A stretch of 11,890 bases of DNA from Bacillota bacterium (GTDB lineage Bacteria; Bacillota; Clostridia; Peptostreptococcales; Anaerovoracaceae), in contig JAFWFF010000137.1 in NCBI GenBank assembly GCA_017515765.1, forward strand, positions 1-11,890. Reading direction: 5' to 3'. The notes beneath the pieces were generated by a model, which was not told the origin of the DNA, ran no database searches, and saw nothing but the letters and a program-made list of their open reading frames with translations. The position numbers and the translations under genes are program-made. Positions within the stretch are counted from its first letter, which is position 1, and each line of letters starts with the position of its first letter. This document shows, piece by piece, positions 6,283 through 11,890 of the stretch.

Positions 6283-7179
6283 ATGGAAAGAAACATTCTT
6301 CTGACATTGGAATACGACGGCAGCCTGTTTCACGGCTGGCAGGAGCAGCAGGGTCTGAGGACCGTCCAGGGCACCCTGCAGGAGGCGCTCGGCGCAGTGC
6401 TCGGCCACGAGGTGAAGGTCGCCGGGACGAGCAGGACCGACGCAGGGGTCCACGCGCTCGGGCAGTGCTGCAGTTTCAGGACCGGATCGGCCATCCCCGA
6501 GCAAAGGCTCCCCGAAGCGGTGAACAATATGCTCGCCGGAGGGAGGACCGGAGCCGGGAGCAAAGTCGCCGACGTCCGGGTCATCTCCGCGCGCGAGGTC
6601 CCGGAGGATTTCCACGCGAGATTCGACTGCAGGGGGAAGACCTACAGGTATCTGATACGCACAGGCGCTCCCGACATATTCAGAAGGAACCACATCTACT
6701 ACATCAACTGCGAGCCGGACGTTGAACTGATGCGTCTGGCAGCTGAGCAGATCGTGGGGACTCACGACTTCAGGTGTTTCATGGCTGCGGGCGGAAACCC
6801 CGGTAACAGTACCGTGAGAACGGTTAGCAGCCTGGAGATAAGCGAGACCGTGCTCCCTTACCCGACGAAGCACGAGCGCAGGTCCTTCCCCGGGGAGGGA
6901 AGACGCCCCGAAGGCGGCGCGAGGTTCCCCGGAGGGCAGGGTATGCCCATGGTGCAGGCGCCGGTATTCATGCCCGCAAGAGAGATCGCCATTGAGATAA
7001 CAGGAGACGGGTTCCTGTACAATATGGTCAGGATCATCGCGGGGACTTTGATCGAGGCGGGCCTCGGAAAGAGGACGCCGGAGAGCATCCGCGAGACGAT
7101 AGAGAGCCTGGACAGGGCAAACGCCGGGCATACCGCGCCGCCCTGGGGACTCTACCTTAAAGAGATATACTTTGATTGA
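6283..7179 (+). CDS. truA: tRNA pseudouridine(38-40) synthase TruA
   Basis: TruA converts uridines 38-40 of the tRNA anticodon arm to pseudouridine. The start MERNILLTLEYDGSLFHGWQ is the canonical family N-terminus, so ATG 6283 is firm. The catalytic Asp53 lies in GTSRTDAGVHA (48-58). YRYLIR, HDFRCF and GDGFLYNMVRIIAGTLIEAG follow in the normal order. At 298 residues it is longer than the usual 245-265. The excess is a Pro/Gly/Arg-rich insert of about 40 residues (roughly 190-232, from PYPTKHERRSFPGEG to VFMPAR), between the strand ending in ISETV and the strand that begins EIAIEITGDG. The gene lies 12 bases after the prepilin peptidase and heads a likely four-gene operon. It lacks a clear ribosome site. 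Confidence 0.94.
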   Translation: MERNILLTLEYDGSLFHGWQEQQGLRTVQGTLQEALGAVLGHEVKVAGTSRTDAGVHALGQCCSFRTGSAIPEQRLPEAVNNMLAGGRTGAGSKVADVRVISAREVPEDFHARFDCRGKTYRYLIRTGAPDIFRRNHIYYINCEPDVELMRLAAEQIVGTHDFRCFMAAGGNPGNSTVRTVSSLEISETVLPYPTKHERRSFPGEGRRPEGGARFPGGQGMPMVQAPVFMPAREIAIEITGDGFLYNMVRIIAGTLIEAGLGKRTPESIRETIESLDRANAGHTAPPWGLYLKEIYFD

Positions 7180-7207
7180 ACGGCCAAGCCGGAACGAGGA
7201 CTGACAG

Positions 7208-7693
7208 ATGAGCGAAGAGACCAAGACCAACACCACAGGGAAGCGCCCGTCCTGGGACGAATACTTCATGCAGATGGCGGAGCTCACCGCCACGCGCTCC
7301 ACATGCCTCCGCAGGCACGTCGGGGCTGTGATAGTGCAGAACAAGCACATAATCGCGACCGGCTACAACGGAGCCCCAAGGGGACTCGCGCACTGCGCCG
7401 AGCTGGGCGGCTGCCTGAGGGAGAAGCTCGGAGTGCCTTCGGGCGAGAGACACGAGCTCTGCAGGGCGCTTCACGCTGAGCAGAACGCGATAATCCAGGC
7501 CGCGACTCTCGGCCACAGCATCGAAGGCGCTTCGATCTACATCACCCACCAGCCCTGCTCCATCTGCGCCAAGATGATAATAAACGCCGGGATCGACAAG
7601 ATAGTCGTAAAGGAAGGATATCCGGACGAGATGGCTGTCAGCCTCCTCGCCGAGGCGGGCAAACGCGTGATAATGCTGAAGGATATAAAATAG
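7208..7693 (+). CDS. comEB: Deoxycytidylate (dCMP) deaminase, ComEB-like
   Basis: A 161-residue cytosolic zinc hydrolase converting dCMP to dUMP, the precursor for thymidylate. The catalytic zinc site is HAEQN with His89 and Glu91 (general acid/base) plus Cys117 and Cys120 in PCSICAKM. The Cys/His-rich middle section (HCAELGGCLREKLGVPSGER and HELC) fits the extra structural zinc of Firmicutes dCMP deaminases. GAGGA (7196-7200) is the ribosome site. It lies 28 bases after truA and 4 bases before the TagO-like gene; adjacency of dCMP deaminase with this transferase recurs in Firmicutes. The name comEB reflects family resemblance and does not imply a competence role. Confidence 0.9.
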   Translation: MSEETKTNTTGKRPSWDEYFMQMAELTATRSTCLRRHVGAVIVQNKHIIATGYNGAPRGLAHCAELGGCLREKLGVPSGERHELCRALHAEQNAIIQAATLGHSIEGASIYITHQPCSICAKMIINAGIDKIVVKEGYPDEMAVSLLAEAGKRVIMLKDIK

Positions 7694-7697
7694 AACC

Positions 7698-8882
7698 ATG
7701 AGTCTGGGAAGCAGCACCATCTGGCTCACGTTCGGGCTCGCGTTCATCGTGGCCCTGATCATGACGCCGGTGAGCATCAAAATAGCCCATAAGGTCGGCG
7801 CGCTCGACATCCCCAAGGACCAGCGCCGCATGCATAAGAAAGCGATGCCGCTGCTCGGCGGGATGGCGATCTTTTTGGGTACGATGATTGCGCTACTCGT
7901 CTTTGATATAGTGAACAAACGCATACGCTTCGCGATGCTGGGCGGGACTCTGATGTACATCCTGGGAGTGGTCGACGACCTTAAGGATCTGAAGGCGAGC
8001 GTCAAATTCACCTGCCAGACCGCGATCGCAGTCCTGATGTACGTCCTGGGCCTCAGGATTACCTTCATATCCAACTATTTCGGGACCGGACACCTGAACT
8101 TCGGAGCCATAAGCTGCTTTGTGATCACCGTCCTCTGGATAGTCGGGATCACCAATACCATAAACCTGATAGACGGGCTGGACGGGCTCGCCGCGGGCAT
8201 CTCCGCGATCGCAGCGCTCTGCATAGCCTACGTCGCGTACATCCACGGGACCATAAACGGAATGGTGCCGGTCTGCCTCGCGATGATGGCGCTCGCCGGA
8301 GCCTGCATAGGCTTCCTGCCGTACAATTTCTACCCGGCGAAGACCTTCATGGGCGACGGCGGCGCGCTGTTCCTGGGCTTCATGATAGCGATCCTCTCGG
8401 TTGTCGGGCCGCTCAAGCGTTCCACCATGGTCGCGGTCATCGTCCCGGTGGTCGCGCTCGCGATACCGATCTTCGACACCTCTTTCGCCATCCTGAGGCG
8501 CGTCGTGAACCGCCAGCATATAATGCAGGCCGACAAAGGCCATCTGCACCACAGGCTGATCGCTTCGGGCTACGGCCAGAGGCGCGCGGTCATAATGATG
8601 TACGGCATCAGCGCGATCATGGGAATGTCAGCCGTGCTCGTGAGCCGCGAACTTTATAAGGACGCGTTCATACTGTTTTTGATCGCCTTCGGGTACCTCT
8701 ATGTCTTCCTGACCGACCCGTCCCACAAGATGCCGACGATCAAAGCAGTCCGCATAACAGACGAAGACGAGCGTGAGAACGCAGCGCCGGAAGAAGAGGC
8801 GCCCGGGACCGCTCAGGCTATAGATGATGGAAACGCTGACGACGGAATTCAACAAGAAGGAACTGAACAGAAAGCTGTTTAG
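7698..8882 (+). CDS. UDP-GlcNAc:undecaprenyl-phosphate GlcNAc-1-P transferase (TagO/WecA-like)
   Basis: A 394-residue polytopic membrane enzyme that moves a sugar-1-phosphate from a UDP-sugar to undecaprenyl phosphate, the first step of teichoic acid or other surface glycan assembly. The motifs of the MraY/WecA superfamily are in order. VVDDLKD (91-97) carries the metal-binding aspartates. NLIDGLDGLAAG (156-167), FMGDGGALFLGF (217-228) and the basic loop DKGHLHHRLI (279-288) follow. About ten hydrophobic helices are visible. After the last helix (about 340) comes a 50-residue hydrophilic, acidic tail (DEDEREN, EEEAPG, QQEGTEQK). It is unusual, and its last 59 bases overlap the MATE gene in another frame. 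The long HHR loop favours TagO/WecA over MraY. Substrate sugar is inferred. Confidence 0.88.
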   Translation: MSLGSSTIWLTFGLAFIVALIMTPVSIKIAHKVGALDIPKDQRRMHKKAMPLLGGMAIFLGTMIALLVFDIVNKRIRFAMLGGTLMYILGVVDDLKDLKASVKFTCQTAIAVLMYVLGLRITFISNYFGTGHLNFGAISCFVITVLWIVGITNTINLIDGLDGLAAGISAIAALCIAYVAYIHGTINGMVPVCLAMMALAGACIGFLPYNFYPAKTFMGDGGALFLGFMIAILSVVGPLKRSTMVAVIVPVVALAIPIFDTSFAILRRVVNRQHIMQADKGHLHHRLIASGYGQRRAVIMMYGISAIMGMSAVLVSRELYKDAFILFLIAFGYLYVFLTDPSHKMPTIKAVRITDEDERENAAPEEEAPGTAQAIDDGNADDGIQQEGTEQKAV

Positions 8883-10194
8883 GATAGCGTCCCCCATAGC
8901 CATCCAGGGAATGGTGTCGGCGACACTTTCCATGGTGGACAACCTGATGGTGGGATTCCTGGGAGAGACTGAGCTTGCAGCCGTAGGCGTGGGAGCTCAG
9001 CTTTTTATGTTGCATTATATGGTGCTCTTCGGGCTGCTCAGCGGCTCGGCAACCTTCATGGCGCAGTTCTACGGGACCCGCGACATGAAGAACATCCGGA
9101 AGGTCGTCGGCTTCGCGTTCACGCTGCTCTCGGGGCTCGGGCTTTTGTTCTTCATCCTGGCCAACGGGCTCACCGAGCGTGTACTCTCGATCTATACGGC
9201 AGACCCGGCAGTGCGTGCTCTCGCGGCGCAGTACGTCAGGATAAACAGCTTTTCGTTCCTGCTGCTGGCTTTCTCTGCCCCGATGGAGATGGCATTCAAG
9301 GCGACCCAGCAGGTCCGGATCCCAATGATCGTGAGCACCGTTGTATTCAGCAGCAACACGGTCATCAACTACATACTGATCTTCGGCAAATTCGGCTTCC
9401 CGAAGCTCGGCGTGGCGGGCGCGGCCATAGGCACCGTGTCGGCCCGCCTCTTCGAGGTCGCTCTCAACGCGTATTTCGGCTTCAGGCAGAAGAATGCCTT
9501 CCACGGTAAGGTCAGGAGCTTCTTCGGCTGGGATCCGGAACTGATCAAAAGGATAGTGAAGAACGCTGCCCCGACGACCATAAACGAGTTCTGCTGGGGC
9601 TTCGGGCAGACCATGTACGTAGCCGCTTTCAACCGCATAGGGACCACGGCGTACGCCGCGTACCAGGCCGCGAACTCGATATTCAACATCTTCAACTTTG
9701 CGTCCTTCAGCGTCGGCGACGCGGCTTTGATCCTGATCGGCGAGAAGCTCGGCGAGGGCGACAAGGAGTACACCTGGAAGCTCTCGAAGCACATCATCAA
9801 AGTCGCCCTGCTCGTAGGACTTGTGATAGGCGCGGCGACGGTAGCGGTCGCGAAGCCGGTCTCCGGAGTTTTCAAGCTCACCGAGCTCGGCAAGACCTAC
9901 ACCTTCTATATCCTGCTCGTCTTCGGCCTGACCCTGATCCTCGACCTCTACACCGGGGTGCAGATCGTCGGCATCCTGAGAGGCGGCGGCGATACGAGGT
10001 TCGCGATGTTCGCGGAAAGCGGCTGCATCTGGCTGGTCGCGGTGCCGCTCGCGTTCCTGTCCGCGCTCGTCTGGCATCTTCCGATCCATCTGGCGCTCCT
10101 CATGACCCGCGTCGAATCGGTGGTCAAAGCCGCCATCCTGACCAGGCGGTACCTGTCAAAGAAGTGGATGAACACAGTGATAGAAGATCTGTAG
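8824..10194 (+). CDS. MATE-family multidrug/Na+(H+) antiporter
   Basis: A 456-residue, 12-helix exporter of the MATE family, which couples ion entry to efflux of cationic or other small molecules. Both halves show the family pattern. The N-half has RIASPIAIQGMVSATLSMVD followed by NLMVGFLG, an outward helix, and AQFYGTRD. The C-half begins with AAPTTINEFCWGFGQTMYVA near residue 257. A cytoplasmic loop at about residue 230 separates them. The start is at ATG 8824 or the adjacent ATG 8827; both lie inside the preceding gene (59- or 56-base overlap), and no strong ribosome site precedes them, so translation may be coupled. No drug or substrate can be named. It ends 7 bases before a strong terminator. 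Confidence 0.88.
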   Translation: MMETLTTEFNKKELNRKLFRIASPIAIQGMVSATLSMVDNLMVGFLGETELAAVGVGAQLFMLHYMVLFGLLSGSATFMAQFYGTRDMKNIRKVVGFAFTLLSGLGLLFFILANGLTERVLSIYTADPAVRALAAQYVRINSFSFLLLAFSAPMEMAFKATQQVRIPMIVSTVVFSSNTVINYILIFGKFGFPKLGVAGAAIGTVSARLFEVALNAYFGFRQKNAFHGKVRSFFGWDPELIKRIVKNAAPTTINEFCWGFGQTMYVAAFNRIGTTAYAAYQAANSIFNIFNFASFSVGDAALILIGEKLGEGDKEYTWKLSKHIIKVALLVGLVIGAATVAVAKPVSGVFKLTELGKTYTFYILLVFGLTLILDLYTGVQIVGILRGGGDTRFAMFAESGCIWLVAVPLAFLSALVWHLPIHLALLMTRVESVVKAAILTRRYLSKKWMNTVIEDL

Positions 10195-10201
10195 TTAAAA
10201 C

Positions 10202-10226
10202 AAAAACCGCCTTTCGGCGGTTTTTT
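10202..10226 (+). terminator. Intrinsic terminator after the MATE gene
   Basis: AAAAACCGCC (10202-10211), loop TTTC, GGCGG plus a T-run (10216-10226). A strong rho-independent terminator ending the truA to MATE operon. It is directly followed by the promoter of the next cassette, so the two units are insulated. Confidence 0.93.
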
Positions 10227-10230
10227 CTCA

Positions 10231-10259
10231 TAGACAGCCGAAAAAGGAACTGGTATAAT
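10231..10259 (+). promoter_or_regulatory. Predicted promoter P1 of the DUF4160/DUF2442 cassette
   Basis: TAGACA (10231-10236), a 17-base spacer, then perfect TATAAT (10254-10259) preceded by TGG as an extended -10. Transcription would start near 10266 and carry a leader of about 53 bases with the palindrome and a complete ribosome site. Confidence 0.7.
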
Positions 10260-10276
10260 CTTCCAATAATAACGAT

Positions 10277-10305
10277 TTGACAAAAGTGGATATATCCACT
10301 AAAGT
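10277..10305 (+). promoter_or_regulatory. Candidate second promoter P2 of the cassette
   Basis: TTGACA (10277-10282), a 17-base spacer, then TAAAGT (10300-10305, 4 of 6 to consensus). The palindrome occupies the spacer. The start site would fall near 10312, inside the ribosome site AAAGGAGG (10307-10314) of the first gene. Weaker than P1. Confidence 0.4.
10285..10300 (+). promoter_or_regulatory. Perfect 16-bp palindrome, probable operator
   Basis: AGTGGATATATCCACT is a perfect, uninterrupted palindrome. It lies upstream of the DUF4160 gene, between its promoter and ribosome site. The second gene of the cassette has an XRE helix-turn-helix, a fold that commonly binds such dyads, so autoregulation is the natural reading. 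Binding itself is inferred. Confidence 0.75.
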
Positions 10306-10318
10306 TAAAGGAGGAGAT

Positions 10319-10573
10319 ATGCCGACTATCAGCCATTTTTACGGAATAACCATAGTCATGTACCTGCGCGGTAAGGATCACAATCCGCCTCATATCCATG
10401 CCGTAACACAGGCATACGCTGTGCCATTTTCGATCAAAACAGGAGAACCGCTTGCGGGCGGGGCTTCCCCGAAGATGAAGGCGCTGGTGAAAGAGTTTAT
10501 CCTTAGGTATCAAAAAGAACTGGAGGAAATGTGGGAGACCGGGGAGTACCGGAGACTTCCGCCGATTGACTGA
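10319..10573 (+). CDS. DUF4160 protein, candidate toxin-antitoxin partner
   Basis: An 84-residue protein starting MPTISHFYGITIVMYLRGKD (1-20) then HNPPHIHA, the hallmark of DUF4160. The start ATG 10319 has the excellent ribosome site AAAGGAGG (10307-10314). An in-frame TTG start 14 codons upstream would read through the palindrome and is rejected. The His-rich DHNPPHIHA (20-28) could bind metal or act in catalysis, but no activity is established for this family that I can name. The C-terminal part (about 52-76) is predicted helical with a charged surface (KELEEMWETGE). It sits directly before a DUF2442-XRE gene with one base between stop and start. The size, pairing and operator suggest a toxin-antitoxin-like or other autoregulated cassette. 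Which gene would be the effector is not visible in the sequence. Confidence 0.85.
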   Translation: MPTISHFYGITIVMYLRGKDHNPPHIHAVTQAYAVPFSIKTGEPLAGGASPKMKALVKEFILRYQKELEEMWETGEYRRLPPID

Positions 10574-10574
10574 T

Positions 10575-11057
10575 ATGTTTCACAAAGCTATTGAGATCGG
10601 GTTTAAGGAAGGTACTGTTCTTGAATTGACTTTCAGCAACGGGATTGTCAAGCAGTACGATATGGCGCAGCTGTTTGGGAAATATCCTCAGCTCCGGGCT
10701 CTGGAAGACCGGGGCTTGTTTTTGTCCGGCAGTCTCGTAGGCAGATACGGCGTGTCATGGAACGATGAGCTGGATATCGAAGCGGAGACCGTATATGAGG
10801 AAGGACAGACTGTGCGAACGATCAAACCGCCCGCGGGTATAGCGGCAGGCGATGCTTTGCTTTGTGCCAGAGGGGCGCGAGATATGACGCAGGCGGAACT
10901 CGCTGAAGCAACGGGAATAAGCCAGTCGGATATATCAAAGATCGAAAGAGGCGCCGCCAATCCTTCAGTTGGGACACTGAAGAAGATCGCCGACGCCCTT
11001 GGCGCTGAGCTTGTTATTGAATTTGCGTTCGCAGACGATCGGCCGGATCAAGGCTGA
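10575..11057 (+). CDS. DUF2442 domain fused to XRE helix-turn-helix
   Basis: A 160-residue two-domain protein. Residues 1-80 match DUF2442: a short beta segment, YDMAQLFGKYPQLRALEDRG (28-47), and GRYGVSWNDELDIEAETVYE (56-75). Residues about 92-148 form an XRE/lambda-repressor-like DNA-binding domain with MTQAELAEATGISQSDISKI (104-123) and ERGAANPSVGTLKKIADALG. It probably binds the 16-bp palindrome and so controls the cassette, while the DUF2442 half is likely the partner-binding domain. The start at ATG 10575 lies 1 base after the preceding TGA (stop 10571-10573) and lacks a ribosome site, so translation is probably coupled. An in-frame TTG at 10566 would overlap the previous gene and is less likely. 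Compared with stand-alone DUF2442 proteins, the added DNA-binding domain is the notable feature. Function is inferred. Confidence 0.83.
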   Translation: MFHKAIEIGFKEGTVLELTFSNGIVKQYDMAQLFGKYPQLRALEDRGLFLSGSLVGRYGVSWNDELDIEAETVYEEGQTVRTIKPPAGIAAGDALLCARGARDMTQAELAEATGISQSDISKIERGAANPSVGTLKKIADALGAELVIEFAFADDRPDQG

Positions 11058-11079
11058 CTTTATGACGTGCCTTGACCGG
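11043..11079. terminator. Inverted repeat between convergent genes
   Basis: CCGG (11043-11046), one bulged A, then TCAAGGC (11048-11054) pair with GCCTTGA (11069-11075) and CCGG (11076-11079) around a 14-base loop. It overlaps the last codons of the DUF2442-XRE gene and ends 2 bases before the phzF stop. It may act as a shared terminator between converging transcripts, but neither strand has a good T-run, so this is a weak call. Confidence 0.4.
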
Positions 11080-11080
11080 T

Positions 11081-11890
11081 TTAGATTCTGATGTCGCCCT
11101 CCGCGAGAATCACTGCGCTTCCGCCGACTTTGATGCGGCATACCTCGCCGGCGTCGATCGACGTGCGGATGACGGAGGGACGGCCCATCTTCTCGCCCTG
11201 TACGATCTTGCATTCCGCTTTGACCGGTATCTTCTGATTGAGGCAGAGGTAGTAGGTGAGCGCTCCGTTGGAGGTGCCGGTCGCGGCTTCCTCGTCTATG
11301 TCGTAGAGCGGGGCGAAGTTCCTGGCGTGAGCGGTGGTGCCTTCCTCTGCGTCGAGCGTGAAGGCGTGCACCCCGACCACGTTATAGTCCTCGGAGAGCT
11401 TTGACAGGGCCTTCATGTCCGGAGCGAGCTCCTCGAGCTCCTCGCGGCTCGCCACGGGCATCATGATGTCGGGAAGTCCTGTGGATATCATCATAGGATA
11501 GAGTCCTGTCTTCTGGTTGTACTCGGAGCCCATGACCTCGTAGAGCCGGTCGAGCTCGACGGCGTCTTTGATCGTTCCGAGGTGCTTCGGGCTTGCCATG
11601 TCCATCATCACGAAGCCGTTTGTGACGCTGACCTCTATGTCGCCGGAAAGCGTGTGGACCAGGCAGGTCTCGCCCTCGGCTATTATGCCGGCCTGAAGCA
11701 GGCAGTAGAAAGACGCGATCGTTGCGTGGCCGCAGAGATCGACTTCCGCCGCCGGAGTGAAATATCTCGCACGGAACTCGCCCGGGGCGAGTTTTTTAAT
11801 GAAGGCGGTTTATGAGTATCTGAGCTCCGCCGCGGTCTTCACCATGACCTCGTCCGAAGGATAGTCACGGTCTTCATCGATCAGAACGAC
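11081..11890 (-). pseudogene. PhzF-family isomerase/epimerase-like gene with in-frame stop, 5' end outside window
   Basis: The minus strand encodes a PhzF-fold protein, a diaminopimelate-epimerase-like family of cytosolic isomerases (the phenazine enzyme is the best-known member; most members have unknown substrates). The window edge cuts the N-terminus. From 11890 the frame reads 26 residues ending AAELRYS (last codon 11813-11815). TAA at 11810-11812 follows, then 242 residues beginning TAFIKKLAPGEFRARYFTP. Family motifs are clear: RYFTPAAEVDLCGHAT with the conserved His, and DIDEEAATGTSNGAL near the C-terminus, where the usual Asp of EDPxTG is Glu. The in-frame TAA stands where SETAF is expected, replacing the catalytic Glu; GAA to TAA needs one base change. 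The frame on both sides is intact. Normal stop TAA at 11081-11083. Sequencing error is the main alternative. Confidence 0.82.

Noticed and set aside
5545..7350. A 601-codon minus-strand open frame spanning three genes
   Set aside because: It covers the prepilin peptidase, truA and the start of the dCMP deaminase, all with clear catalytic motifs on the plus strand. Its sequence is Arg/His-rich and matches no family; such long shadows are common in GC-rich DNA.
8818..10089. A 423-codon minus-strand open frame opposite the MATE gene
   Set aside because: Charged, low-complexity translation without motifs, opposite a clear 12-helix transporter.
11810..11812. Recoding of TAA as glutamate or another amino acid
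   Set aside because: TAA also ends this same gene (11081-11083), and other genes here end normally in TGA or TAG. There is no sign of a variant genetic code or of a selenocysteine-type element, which would need TGA.

Overview
The window looks like chromosomal DNA from a fairly GC-rich member of the Bacillota, probably a Clostridia relative. The evidence is the protein families (ECF-like sigma factor with a membrane anti-sigma-like partner, a dCMP deaminase next to a TagO/WecA transferase, Firmicutes-type HicAB), Shine-Dalgarno sites and sigma-A-type promoters. This assignment is inference; there is no rRNA or other phylogenetic marker here. I see no tRNA, CRISPR array, insertion sequence or integrase.

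Layout. (1) 33-2763: an ECF-like sigma factor, a membrane anti-sigma-like protein overlapping it by 4 bases, and a von Willebrand A (vWA) lipoprotein, probably one envelope-sensing operon. (2) 2805-3787: cysteine synthase CysK and its terminator. (3) 3810-4545: an AT-richer hicAB toxin-antitoxin locus. The hicB antitoxin is intact, but the hicA toxin is frameshifted by a tandem 5-base duplication. It has two promoters and an operator-like tandem repeat. (4) 4598-6270: NudC NADH pyrophosphatase and a type IV prepilin peptidase. (5) 6283-10226: truA, dCMP deaminase, a TagO/WecA-like transferase and a MATE transporter, closed by a strong terminator. (6) 10231-11057: a small two-gene cassette, DUF4160 followed by a DUF2442-XRE fusion, behind two putative promoters and a perfect 16-bp palindrome. 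It looks like an autoregulated toxin-antitoxin-like module and is the best candidate here for a poorly described system. (7) 11081-11890, minus strand: a PhzF-family gene running off the window, interrupted by an in-frame TAA exactly where the family's catalytic glutamate is expected.

The core genes (cysK, nudC, truA, comEB, tagO) are housekeeping. The accessory interest lies in the sigma/anti-sigma/vWA operon, the two promoter-operator-controlled cassettes, the two disrupted genes (hicA and phzF), and two consecutive genes (prepilin peptidase, truA) whose promoters sit so close to the ATG that the mRNAs may be leaderless. All family calls come from reading motifs, without database searches.
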